Shown here piece after piece: positions 46,154 through 55,241 of a stretch of DNA of 64,000 nucleotides. Both the position numbers and the translations under genes were made by a program. The DNA is from a bacterium. GTDB taxonomy: Bacteria > UBP4 > UBA4092 > JAOAEQ01. The stretch's first letter is position 1, and each line of letters begins with the position of its first letter. Location: contig JAOAEQ010000005.1 of the NCBI GenBank assembly GCA_026416715.1, positions 79,546-143,545 of the forward strand, written 5' to 3'. A model generated the notes under the pieces. That model was not told the DNA's origin, made no database searches, and saw only the letters and a list, made by a program, of their open reading frames with translations.

Positions 46154-49009
46154 ATGCAATATCAAATTATCTCAGCTAAAGAAAATTTCATTGAATGCAT
46201 TGCGCATAATCTCATTGCTGATGGCAAAGATTATTCATCGAATCTGGTCGTGTTTCCGGGAAAACGACCTGCGCATTTCCTCCGGAAAGAACTTGCTCGG
46301 ATAAACCAAACGAGTATTATCCCGCCGGTTATCTTTTCAATAGATGAATTTATTGATTTTATATATATCGAAAAGTTAGGAAAATACGATCGGCACCTCG
46401 ATGTCCTCGATGCAACTGCGCTCTTATTCAACTTACATACGCAACCGACGGAAACCTACCAACCGCTTGGCGGTCAGTATTTTCTGACTGCGGATAATTT
46501 TTTCCCGCTCGGTATCAAGCTGTTTAATGATTTAGAAGAACTGTATATCGAATCGGTTCCAGTTGATAGAATTCGGCAAATCGAACCAGCACTCGCTATT
46601 CCAGAACAAACCGCAGCGCGATTACAATCTTTATCCTATTTTTATACGCAGTTCTATCAATCGCTCGCGGAAAAAGGATATTCAACTCGGGCGTATCGGT
46701 ATCGAACTGTTGCGGAGAATATTTCGAAAGACTATCTTAACGAATTCAACCGGATCATATTTGCTGGGTTCTATGCATTTACCGAATCGGAAAAACAAAT
46801 CGTCCGAAAACTTAAAGGTGCTCAAACGGTTTTCTATTATTTCCAGCAGGGGGTTGGATTAGATACAAAACTTGAGGAATTGGGCTTTAAACAACCGCAG
46901 TTTCCGGAGCAACCGCCGGCTACTCCGCAATATTATTTTTATAAAAGTCCGGATACGCATGGGCAGGTGTTCGCTTTGCAAACGCTCTTACATCCTAATT
47001 CCGATATGGGAAAACAGACGGCGTTAGACGAAAAAACGGTAATCGTTCTACCGACATCAGAAACTTTATTTCCACTGTTACATCAGACATTATCGCAATT
47101 TGATGAATCCGCATATAACATTGCACTCGGTTATCCGCTGAACCGAACTCCGATATTCGGATTTTTCAATTGTTTAATGGAACTCATCAATTCGATTGAT
47201 GATGAGGGCAGAGTCTATATCCCGCGATATATCGAGTTTATTCTCCATCCCTATACGAAAAACATTTATTTTAACGGAACGACAGCAACTGAACCGACTC
47301 GAATTCTAATGCATACGGTTGAAGAAATCCTTTTACAGAAACGGAACCGCACGTTCTGGACATTAACTGAAATCGAATCCGATTCCGATTTGCGAACAGC
47401 ATTATCAAAAAAACTGGAAAATGTACCTGATTCGAACATGAACGCTGATACCTTACTAGCCCATCTGCAGTCCATCCATAAGGAAACAATCTTAAAATTA
47501 ACCAAGTTCAATAATATCGCTGAATTCGCACAAAACGCTATCTCTATTCTGAAATATATTTATGACCATAGCACGGCAAAAATGCATCAGTTTTTTTATC
47601 CGTATTCAGAAGCGTTTATCGCTGTCCTCGATACGGTATCGAATTCGCTCATTTCCAACCTGCAATTTACGGAAAAAAATAATTATTTTTTACTATTTAA
47701 AAAATATATTGAAACCTGTTCGGTTCCATTTTCCGGGACTCCGCTTCGTGGTCTGCAAGTGCTCGGTCTGCTCGAAACCCGAAATATCAAATTCGATACG
47801 GTCTATTTCCTTGATTTCAATGAAGGGATTATTCCGTCAACTAAACGGGAAGATACGTTACTGCCGGTGAAAGTTCGTGAGCAACTCCATCTGCCAACGT
47901 ATCGCGATCGAGAACAACTTCTCGCCTACTATCTCGATACCTTATTTAAAGGAGCGAACTCGGTGCATCTCTTGTTCATCGAGACTGATGAAAAAGAAAA
48001 AAGCCGGTTCGCGGAACGATTGCTCTGGCAAAAACAACAGACGGAAAAAGTTAAAACTGCGGAACAATATATCCAGACTATCCAATATGCGGTAGATTTA
48101 CATACTGACCAGCCGAAACCGATTGCGAAAACAGCGGATATGATTAAATTCTTAGAGCAATTTGAATTCAGCCCGAGTTCACTGAACCGGTATTTAGTAT
48201 GCCCGCTGCAATTTTACTTTGCGGATGTGCTCGGATTGCAGGAGAAAGAAGGGATTACTGACCAGACTGAACAACGAGAAATCGGAAGTATGGTGCATGA
48301 TTTATTAAACAAATATTTCAAAGATTTAATCGGTCAGCCGTTAACCGAACAAGCATTGTCATTAAACAAGTTAAGGCGGTTGGTTCAAGAACGATTCCGA
48401 GAAGATTATGGTTCAACGTTAACCGGGGCAAGCTATATGTTATACCTTCAGGTATTGCAGCATCTACAAGAGTTTCTCGAAGAATACCAAAAAGAAATCA
48501 TTAAAAATACTTCCGTAACTATTCTCGAATTAGAGCGCCGAATAGCCATAACTAAAAATGGTTTTGTTCTGAAAGGATACCTCGACCGAGTTGAATCTCG
48601 GGGTGACAACTATGTTATTATCGATTATAAAACTGCAGCGAATCCTAATAACTATAAGATTAAATTCGATAAACTCAATGTTACCGACCGTAACACTTGG
48701 CAGAAAGCGATTCCGACGGTGCAACTCCCGTTCTATCTCCTCTTATATTCCGAGGATAAAAAGGTTCCATTATCTCAACTGCAGAGTATGTTCCTACTCC
48801 TTGGGAAAAATCGGTTAACCCCGAATTTAATCGAGTGTCCCCTATTCGCTCAAAATGAGCCTGAACCAATGGATAAACTTTATGAGAAGTTAGAAAAGAT
48901 TATTTTTTCATTACTAAAGGAGATTGTGGATCCAAAGGTTCCGTTTAAGCATACTGCGGAATCGAAAGAAACCTGCCCAACCTGTGAATTCTATCATATC
49001 TGTTATTAG
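46154..49009 (+). CDS. addB: AddB-type nuclease/Fe-S subunit
   Basis: Partner of AddA, 951 residues. N-terminal helicase-like domain without Walker A, as in AddB. The nuclease box is GYLDRVESRGDNYVIIDYKT with D811, D824 and K826 at the RecB spacing (13 and 2). An Fe-S cluster is predicted from C683 (LVCPLQFYF), C941, C944 and C950 (CPTCEFYHIC), the AddB cysteine pattern. Several segments (FLDFNEGIIPSTKREDTLLP) are typical of the inactive helicase part. It lies 170 bases after addA, same strand, with no ribosome binding site in sight. Confidence 0.85.
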   Translation: MQYQIISAKENFIECIAHNLIADGKDYSSNLVVFPGKRPAHFLRKELARINQTSIIPPVIFSIDEFIDFIYIEKLGKYDRHLDVLDATALLFNLHTQPTETYQPLGGQYFLTADNFFPLGIKLFNDLEELYIESVPVDRIRQIEPALAIPEQTAARLQSLSYFYTQFYQSLAEKGYSTRAYRYRTVAENISKDYLNEFNRIIFAGFYAFTESEKQIVRKLKGAQTVFYYFQQGVGLDTKLEELGFKQPQFPEQPPATPQYYFYKSPDTHGQVFALQTLLHPNSDMGKQTALDEKTVIVLPTSETLFPLLHQTLSQFDESAYNIALGYPLNRTPIFGFFNCLMELINSIDDEGRVYIPRYIEFILHPYTKNIYFNGTTATEPTRILMHTVEEILLQKRNRTFWTLTEIESDSDLRTALSKKLENVPDSNMNADTLLAHLQSIHKETILKLTKFNNIAEFAQNAISILKYIYDHSTAKMHQFFYPYSEAFIAVLDTVSNSLISNLQFTEKNNYFLLFKKYIETCSVPFSGTPLRGLQVLGLLETRNIKFDTVYFLDFNEGIIPSTKREDTLLPVKVREQLHLPTYRDREQLLAYYLDTLFKGANSVHLLFIETDEKEKSRFAERLLWQKQQTEKVKTAEQYIQTIQYAVDLHTDQPKPIAKTADMIKFLEQFEFSPSSLNRYLVCPLQFYFADVLGLQEKEGITDQTEQREIGSMVHDLLNKYFKDLIGQPLTEQALSLNKLRRLVQERFREDYGSTLTGASYMLYLQVLQHLQEFLEEYQKEIIKNTSVTILELERRIAITKNGFVLKGYLDRVESRGDNYVIIDYKTAANPNNYKIKFDKLNVTDRNTWQKAIPTVQLPFYLLLYSEDKKVPLSQLQSMFLLLGKNRLTPNLIECPLFAQNEPEPMDKLYEKLEKIIFSLLKEIVDPKVPFKHTAESKETCPTCEFYHICY

Positions 49010-49240
49010 GGATATACGAAGAGCAGTTTGCCTGCTACACTGCACCGCATTAACTCCGACAGGAGCAAGTAATTCTACCCTAGTATTATAGTATTATAGT
49101 ATGCTGGTTTTTTTTCTGGTGATTGAATTCGTCCCGAAAGATTCCGTCATCCCAAAAACCTATGACTGGCTTGAAAAAAATTGAATAGCGCTTGCGTTCT
49201 GCTGCAATATTCGGGTTCCATTCGTTCCATTCACGGTGAT

Positions 49241-50107
49241 TTACATGATTATTTTTATACATTTCGGTAGAATCGTATAGGTTGCAGTTGTTGCGGTTCC
49301 CATAAACTCACCATCGCATTGGATCGGTTGCTCGGATTCAGTTGTAATCGTAACATTCTTCCCGGAAAAATATGTTTTTGGGGTTAACGTTCCGTAAAAA
49401 GCATAGAGAATCCGCCAGCTTATTGATGCTGAAGACTCGGTTATTGGCCGAATATGAATCAATCCATCGTTCCATTTTGCATACGGATTCGCTTTAATTC
49501 CATAACCATAATATGGATGTTTTCCTAGACTGATGGTGAGAATATTATCGACCGATTTTTTTTCGCCATCAATTTCAATCGTTGCTGAAAACCGTGGTTC
49601 TCGGAACAGTATCCCTTTTGCTATCGGAATACCATACGCTAGCAGACCGTTATATCCTTTTCGGCGCATCACCTGCCGGTCTTGCATCACTTTCGCTTCG
49701 AATCCGAATCCGGAAAAACAACAGCGATATGTAGTATTATAGAGTATCAAATCCAGTTCTTGTATCTGTTTCCGAGAAAAAACGGTTAGCCATTTTTCAA
49801 CCGAGTTCGGTAAGTGCAATCCGTACCGGAGCGCATTGCCGGAACCGAGCGGTAAATACGCTAATATAATTTTAGGATTTATCTTCGCGTTGAGCACATC
49901 AGAAAACGTACCATCTCCGCCAGCAACGATGAGTATCTCGCTCTCAAAAGAGAGCGATTGTGCTATCGATTGAAATTCAGATTTCGATTTCGAATCTAAC
50001 CCGTAAATCGGAATGTTCAATCGTTTCGCCACGAGGTTAAGAATCGCTTTCTTCCGGTCGAACGATTTCGGATTCCCAGCGGTCGGATTAGCAATAAGTG
50101 AAATCAT
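49241..50107 (-). CDS. Diacylglycerol/lipid kinase, YegS-like
   Basis: 288 residues. The DAGK catalytic motif GGDGTFSDVLN and the LPLGSGNALRYGL motif (normally LPLGTGND) are present, preceded by SLIANPTAGNPKSF. This family phosphorylates diacylglycerol, ceramide or other lipids with ATP at the membrane. The lipid cannot be inferred. Followed downstream on the + strand by the end of addB. Confidence 0.88.
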   Translation of the reverse strand: MISLIANPTAGNPKSFDRKKAILNLVAKRLNIPIYGLDSKSKSEFQSIAQSLSFESEILIVAGGDGTFSDVLNAKINPKIILAYLPLGSGNALRYGLHLPNSVEKWLTVFSRKQIQELDLILYNTTYRCCFSGFGFEAKVMQDRQVMRRKGYNGLLAYGIPIAKGILFREPRFSATIEIDGEKKSVDNILTISLGKHPYYGYGIKANPYAKWNDGLIHIRPITESSASISWRILYAFYGTLTPKTYFSGKNVTITTESEQPIQCDGEFMGTATTATYTILPKCIKIIM

Positions 50108-50170
50108 TGGTAGTGCAAAATACGTAAGATGAAGATGTCTTGAGTTCCATCCAATCTCAAACGCAACGTT

Positions 50171-51487
50171 CTATCCAGTTTTCTTTACTTTGGTTAAAAC
50201 ATACGGTCCGTCTGGAATAACCGCAATGGTTGCGTTTGATCCATATCTAGTCAAAGCAAGGTTAATTCCAGCTTCAACGCTCGAAATCGGCTGGACGTGA
50301 CATCGTTTCAGTTCTTCAAACGATATGCCAGTTGAATAAAATTGAACGGTTACCTTGCGTAATACCTTTATTAACTCTTCTACTTCCCATTGGTCGAGTT
50401 GAAAATAATCCGGCGCTGAAATCATCTGGATAAACTGTTCCGGCGATTGCATATTGAATAATAATTTACGGAATTCCGGACTCCCAACTCCGTCAGAACA
50501 TTCCGCAGCACAAATTATCGTTCCGCCATTTTTAACAATCGCTAACGCACCAACTAATCCTTTAACCGATTGATAGAAGTTCTGGTCGAGCGGATACCCG
50601 CCGTTCGTGGTTATAACAATCTCAAACGGTTGTTCAACGGTAACCAACGTCTGCAATTCACATTGTTGTACCCCAGCGTAAAACGCTTGGTCTAAATCAC
50701 CAGAGAAAACGCCGGTAATCTGCTGCTCTCGGTTTACGAGCACGTTCAGAATAAAATCTACCCCTACCCGTTTAGCTACCGCTACGGCAAATTCATGGCA
50801 AGGATTATGGTCGAGGTTTCCCGGGATAGCAAACGGTGATTCAAGTAACTTCGGCCCGTGAAAATATTTCATCGTATCGAGTCCGGATATACCAGGACAG
50901 ATAGATTTTCTCCCACCGGAAAATCCGGTCATAAAATGCGGTTCGATACATCCAGTTAAAATTTTCATATCTGATTCCACATACCGTCTATTCACCGAGA
51001 CCGAAATATCGTTGAGCGTAAAAGAAACTAACGAAGTTTTATCCAGTGCAGTATGGTCGAACACACGATAGGATTCTAGAATCTCTTGACCGAATAAGGT
51101 TAATCGTTCTTCGGGAGTAGATGCTCGATGCATGCCGGTCGCAATCAGAATGGTTATTTGTTCGTTATGAATCCCAGCTCGGTGTAATTCTGATAATAGC
51201 GGCGGTAGAATAATTTTATACGGTACCGGGCGAGTATAATCCGAAACGACAATACACACCGTTTTAGGGCGTTTTTTTCGGATAAGTGCATATAACGATA
51301 CCGAACCGATTGGATTTCGTAGTGACTCTAGAATACTTTCATGCGGTCGAGCGAGTGGAACGATGGTATCATCAGGAGTGAGAACTTGCGTCTGTTTGGG
51401 GACAGTTACGGTTAATGTATCTTTCCCATACGCTAACTGTATCTGGTGAGATGGATGCATGGCTTTACAGCTTGATGCTTGAGCCAT
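50171..51487 (-). CDS. larA: Lactate-racemase-like protein LarA
   Basis: 438 residues of the LarA (DUF2088) family, nickel-pincer racemases or epimerases. Signature CIEPHFMTGFSGGRKSICPG contains the histidine and the lysine (GGRKS) that attaches the nicotinic acid-derived cofactor. The earlier ATGMHRASTPEERL holds another conserved histidine. LarB, LarC and LarE (cofactor makers) are not in the window. The start at 51487 lies 14 bases after the mature tRNA-Leu; a longer frame that reads through the tRNA is an artefact. A downstream ATG at 51460 is also possible. No ribosome binding site is visible. Confidence 0.85.
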   Translation of the reverse strand: MAQASSCKAMHPSHQIQLAYGKDTLTVTVPKQTQVLTPDDTIVPLARPHESILESLRNPIGSVSLYALIRKKRPKTVCIVVSDYTRPVPYKIILPPLLSELHRAGIHNEQITILIATGMHRASTPEERLTLFGQEILESYRVFDHTALDKTSLVSFTLNDISVSVNRRYVESDMKILTGCIEPHFMTGFSGGRKSICPGISGLDTMKYFHGPKLLESPFAIPGNLDHNPCHEFAVAVAKRVGVDFILNVLVNREQQITGVFSGDLDQAFYAGVQQCELQTLVTVEQPFEIVITTNGGYPLDQNFYQSVKGLVGALAIVKNGGTIICAAECSDGVGSPEFRKLLFNMQSPEQFIQMISAPDYFQLDQWEVEELIKVLRKVTVQFYSTGISFEELKRCHVQPISSVEAGINLALTRYGSNATIAVIPDGPYVLTKVKKTG

Positions 51488-51500
51488 AATTGAGATGGAT

Positions 51501-51589
51501 TGGTGCCGGAGGGGGGAGTTGAACCCCCACGAGGGGTGAGCCTCGGTGGATTTTGAGTCCACTGCGTCTGCCAGTTCCGCCACTCCGGC
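51501..51589 (-). tRNA. tRNA-Leu (CAA)
   Basis: On the minus strand, acceptor GCCGGAG/CTCCGGC with encoded ACCA. D-arm present; anticodon stem GTGGA/TCCAC around loop CTCAAAA (anticodon CAA), and a long variable arm typical of leucine tRNAs. It lies just upstream of larA on the same strand, so a shared transcript is likely. Confidence 0.95.
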
Positions 51590-51658
51590 ATTGCAACCAG
51601 AATTTGAATCTAATGGAGCAATAATTTTACTTGGGAATAGTTCTTTTAAGCAAGTGTA

Positions 51659-52108
51659 TCATAAAGACCGAGTTGTTATCTGATGATCTACCCAGCTCTG
51701 GATACATTCCGCTAACGTATCCTGGGTATATCCTTGTACGGTTAATAAAGGAGAAGGATTACCCCGAATTATGGCTGAAATCCGTTGTTTTGCAGATTCA
51801 GCAATATCGTAAAGGCAGAGAACCGGTTTGTTCTGATGAATAGCGGTAGCGATTTCGTAGCCAACTCCTAGACTCGGAATAGAAATTTCTGCAATCACCA
51901 GTTCAGATTCCGCTAACTGCTGCATATCTCGTAAAAAGATTTGGGTAGGGTCAGCGGGTTCACCTTTACCATCATCGGTAACATTCGGGTCAAAAACCTG
52001 CGGGCTGGTTATCTTATGACCTAGCGAATAAACGATTCCTGCTATTCGCTGATATACAGCTACCTTTTGGCGACCGGCAGCTATTGCGCCTGATAAATAG
52101 ATATTCAT
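51659..52108 (-). CDS. Nucleoside 2-deoxyribosyltransferase-like protein
   Basis: 149 residues, resembling the nucleoside 2-deoxyribosyltransferase/DNPH1 group. Opening MNIYLSGAIAAGRQ, then the acidic D-x-x-x-L segment RDMQQLAESELVIAEISIPSLGVGYEIATA, where the catalytic glutamate of GVGYE is expected. It would cleave 2'-deoxynucleotides or similar. Start ATG 52108; a TTG two codons upstream is less likely. Confidence 0.78.
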   Translation of the reverse strand: MNIYLSGAIAAGRQKVAVYQRIAGIVYSLGHKITSPQVFDPNVTDDGKGEPADPTQIFLRDMQQLAESELVIAEISIPSLGVGYEIATAIHQNKPVLCLYDIAESAKQRISAIIRGNPSPLLTVQGYTQDTLAECIQSWVDHQITTRSL

Positions 52109-52232
52109 CACCAAACCAATGTTGAAAAAGAGATTTGAGGGTATGAAACTAAAAATTCAGCATCGGGATAAAAGAAAAGGTTCAACTGCTTCTAGACTCA
52201 AATCTCTTTCTCTAGATTCTTTTCTTCTCAAA

Positions 52233-52958
52233 TTATTTACCAGCTTTAAATACCGCTGCTTGTAAAATTTCTTTCGAACTATCGTCCTGAATGAATGCAA
52301 CGATGCCAAGATTCGTATATTTCCATGCCGGATTGACCTTAAACGTTCTTTTTATATCTACCGGTTTTTTCCCTTGTAAGGGCAAACTATCTTCGGTAAC
52401 TATTTCCCGAACTACAAACCGATACCGCTTGCCTTTCAATTCAACATTATCTTCATACATCGCCCAGCGAAATTTCAGGTTTGACCGTGTCGCTGTTGTT
52501 AGGGGAGTAACAGTAGCTTTCATCATTGCATGTTCCGAGCTGATGTTTCCTGAAAGAGTTATGCTGAACGATGCTGTAGTTTGCATGAGTTCATTAACGA
52601 TTTTTTCATATTCGGTCTGGATGGTTTCCGAACCGCCAACCTGAGTTTTCGTTCCGTTAAATTTTGCGGTCGGTAATCCACGGGCATTATACCACTGCGC
52701 TCGCGATTCAGTTTGCGAAGTAGCAAGTTCGTCATTCGTATGGTATTCAAGAACGATACATTTTTCAGACCCATACTTTTCAGCCAACTGGCTGAACGCT
52801 GATTCAGCGTATTTGCAGTAGGGTCACCAATTGGCGGTGAATAGTTCAGCAAGAACAGTTTTCTGGACAGGCGCAGATACCACGAAATTAATCGCTCCGG
52901 CAATTCCAATTAACCCAATACAAAGAACAATTAAATGAAACCGTGATAACCTATTCAT
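52233..52958 (-). CDS. Thioredoxin-fold protein with in-frame TGA (putative selenoprotein)
   Basis: A 241-codon frame from ATG 52958 is interrupted only by TGA at codon 45 (52826-52824). The start has GGAGGG nine bases upstream, then a signal anchor (FHLIVLCIGLIGIAGAINFVV). The context is LAELFTANW-[TGA]-PYCKYAESAF, which matches the thioredoxin motif W-C-x-x-C with TGA at the first cysteine, and the frame continues with EKYGSEKCIVLEYHTND and the cis-proline GLPTAKFNG. The upstream and downstream parts are in the same frame, 57 codons apart, arguing against decay. So Sec (U45-P-Y-C48) is the best reading. Alternatives are a premature stop in a pseudogene or a sequencing error. No Sec-insertion genes are in the window. 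Periplasmic redox or disulfide handling is inferred. Confidence 0.75.
52779..52808 (-). promoter_or_regulatory. Possible bacterial SECIS hairpins
   Basis: Within 15-45 bases after TGA are overlapping hairpins on the minus strand: GCTGAA-TCAGCG-TTCAGC (52808-52791), and TTCAGCC-AGTT-GGCTGAA (52796-52779), a perfect 7-base stem whose loop has G at its second position and lies about 34 bases after TGA. Both fit the published bacterial SECIS placement (loop 16-37 bases from the UGA). Only one would form at a time. Confidence 0.45.
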
Positions 52959-53095
52959 AGAAAATAACCCTCCTTTTTCAGAATGTATAGTATCCAATGG
53001 TGAGTATACCTTACATTATCTAATTTTGTCTATCAATATTTTATTTATTATTTTATTTATTTGACCAAACACAATCAGGTCAAGTATAATTTTGT

Positions 53096-53776
53096 ATGAT
53101 GGACGGAATATTATATATCGTTAGCACGCCTATCGGTAACTTAGAAGATATAACGTATCGGGCAATACGGATTCTAAACGAAGTTGACGTGATTGCCTGC
53201 GAAGATACCCGGCATACTCGAATTCTACTTAACCACTACCACATTCAAAAACCGACAACTAGTTATCATGATTTCAATAAATATACGAAAGGAAAAGCAT
53301 TATTACGAGACCTTCAATCCGGTAAAAAAATTGCGCTCGTATCCGATGCGGGTACGCCAGGTATCTCAGACCCGGGATACGTTTTAATTAATCTGGCTAT
53401 AGAAGCAGGCATAAACATTATACCCGTTCCGGGAGTGAGTGCAATCATTACTGCATTATCAATAGCTGGATTACCCACAGATAGTTTTCTTTTTCTCGGG
53501 TTTCTCCCGAGGAAATCCGTTGCTCGGCAGAATAAGTTACAGTCGATATCAGAATTGGATTGTACTTTGGTATTCTATGAATCTCCCTATCGGATAACCA
53601 GTTTACTTGCAGATATACAAACTGTTCTCGGTAACCGACGCATAGTACTCTGTCGGGAGTTAACAAAAAAATTTGAAGAAATTATACGCGGGACAGTAGA
53701 AGAAGTCATTCTGCAAACGGTAAAGCGAACTTGGAAAGGTGAGCTGACGGTGATTGTTGAAGGGAAAACACCATAA
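53096..53776 (+). CDS. rsmI: 16S rRNA 2'-O-methyltransferase RsmI
   Basis: Methylates C1402 of 16S rRNA. 226 residues. Typical opening GILYIVSTPIGNLEDITYRA; then VIACEDTRHTR, LVSDAGTPGISDPGY, IIPVPGVSAIITALSIAGLP, FLFLGFLPRK and FYESPYRI, all conserved in RsmI. Start could be ATG 53096 or 53099; no ribosome binding site is seen. The next gene (histidine kinase) starts 32 bases on. It is divergent from the selenoprotein candidate. Confidence 0.97.
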   Translation: MMDGILYIVSTPIGNLEDITYRAIRILNEVDVIACEDTRHTRILLNHYHIQKPTTSYHDFNKYTKGKALLRDLQSGKKIALVSDAGTPGISDPGYVLINLAIEAGINIIPVPGVSAIITALSIAGLPTDSFLFLGFLPRKSVARQNKLQSISELDCTLVFYESPYRITSLLADIQTVLGNRRIVLCRELTKKFEEIIRGTVEEVILQTVKRTWKGELTVIVEGKTP

Positions 53777-53808
53777 TCACCTAAAAAACTAAAAACGGAT
53801 TTGAAATT

Positions 53809-55128
53809 ATGCCGCATGCTAACCGCAGACGGAAAGCTACTCGCCGAAACATAATCTTAATGATTATCCTGCTGGTATTAATCAATTTTATCGGCTGGGT
53901 ATTTTATCTTTCGATTCGCGAAACGCTGGATGACGAATTCGGATACCGGCTCGTCTACATTGCGAATACCGCTGCGTTATTCATCGATGGTACGATGGTT
54001 TCTCAGCTGAAATCCGGTGATGAAACGAAACCGGAATATATCCGTTTGCGAACGCAACTGAATAAGATAAAAAATCTCAATGGATTACGCGAAATATTTA
54101 TTATCAATCGCCATTTACAGACATTAGTAGATGCAAATACCACGATCGCAATCGGATATCCTAACCGATTATTAGAAATCGATGCGGCTGAAATCGATTC
54201 AGCGTATGCTGGTCAAGCGCAATCGTCTATCCTCTATACCTTAAAACAGAATTTTTATAAACGCGGATATGCGCCGATTCGGAATAACGAAAATCAGGTG
54301 GTTGCAGTACTCGGAATAGAAGCGGGTGCAGATTTTGCGCGGGTGATTTTCCGTATCCGCAATAGTCTCCTCGTGCTTGGTCTCATTAGTGTAGTGTTAA
54401 TCATTGCGACGATAACCACGATGAATCGAATCTATACTACCCTCTGGCATTATGAAGAGCAGGTACTTTCTGCAGAAAAATTCCGTGCCGTAGGTCAACT
54501 TGCTGCCGGCGTCGCGCATGAAATACGCAATCCACTCGGAATCATTCGCGGTACTGCCGAATTGCTGAAAGACGATGTATCGAATCAGGAAAATGTACTG
54601 AATAAAATTAATGATATTCTGCATGAAGTTGACCGGATGAATCAAATTATTTCGAATTTTCTCGATTTTTCGAAAACGATGCCGATAAAGGTTACCGAAC
54701 AGGATATTAACGCTGTCCTCGAAAAAGCATTACAGTTATGTCAATATCAACTTGAACAATCGAATATTATTATTCAAAAAAACTATTCAGAGCAACTACC
54801 TGCGGTTAACCTTGATACACAACAGATGACCCAAGTTTTTCTCAATCTGATATTAAACGCCCGAGATGCAATGCCGAAAGGTGGAACGCTCACATTAACC
54901 ACAACGAAAAAGGGGAATAAAATTATTATAGAAATATCTGACTCTGGCTGTGGGATACCCGCCACGCAACTATCACGTTTATTCGAACCGTTCTACAGCA
55001 CCAAACCTGATGGTATCGGGTTAGGATTAACAATTTCGAAACGGATAATTGAAGACCATCACGGAGAAATCGAAATCGAGAGTGCGGTAAATAAAGGAAC
55101 CACTGTCCGAATCATATTACCGCAATAA
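53809..55128 (+). CDS. Orphan sensor histidine kinase, NtrB/PAS-less type
   Basis: 439 residues. Two membrane helices (IILMIILLVLINFIGWVFY, and LLVLGLISVVLIIATITTM near residue 185-205) flank a periplasmic sensor of ~150 residues. The phosphoacceptor histidine is in AAGVAHEIRNPLGIIRG, the N-box is FLNLILNARDAMPKGG, G1 is ISDSGCGI, and G2 is GIGLGLTIS. This group often pairs with NtrC-like activators of sigma-54, but no response regulator lies next to it. Following gene is convergent. Confidence 0.9.
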   Translation: MPHANRRRKATRRNIILMIILLVLINFIGWVFYLSIRETLDDEFGYRLVYIANTAALFIDGTMVSQLKSGDETKPEYIRLRTQLNKIKNLNGLREIFIINRHLQTLVDANTTIAIGYPNRLLEIDAAEIDSAYAGQAQSSILYTLKQNFYKRGYAPIRNNENQVVAVLGIEAGADFARVIFRIRNSLLVLGLISVVLIIATITTMNRIYTTLWHYEEQVLSAEKFRAVGQLAAGVAHEIRNPLGIIRGTAELLKDDVSNQENVLNKINDILHEVDRMNQIISNFLDFSKTMPIKVTEQDINAVLEKALQLCQYQLEQSNIIIQKNYSEQLPAVNLDTQQMTQVFLNLILNARDAMPKGGTLTLTTTKKGNKIIIEISDSGCGIPATQLSRLFEPFYSTKPDGIGLGLTISKRIIEDHHGEIEIESAVNKGTTVRIILPQ

Positions 55129-55241
55129 CACCTTATTTCAAACTCCGAATACTCCAGTTAACAGTAACCTTAACTCTCTACTTTTTAACCGCCCAGCATC
55201 AAATCTCATTTCAGATTTCGCATAGCAACATTGCGTAATAT

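Noticed and set aside
49081-49102. TAGTATTA repeated nearly three times.
   Set aside because: Short AT-rich tandem repeat between addB and the lipid kinase gene, with no sign of function.
51488-51583. N-terminal extension of larA starting MAELADAVDSKS.
   Set aside because: This stretch is the translation of tRNA-Leu on the same strand, so the larA start was moved to 51487.
52779-52826. The idea that the TGA at 52824-52826 marks a reassigned genetic code.
   Set aside because: TGA ends other genes in the window (for example at 4967-4969 and 36055-36057), so it is a normal stop in this genome.
52559-52909. Open minus-strand frame over the selenoprotein candidate.
   Set aside because: It overlaps the thioredoxin-like frame out of register and has no recognisable motifs or start signal.
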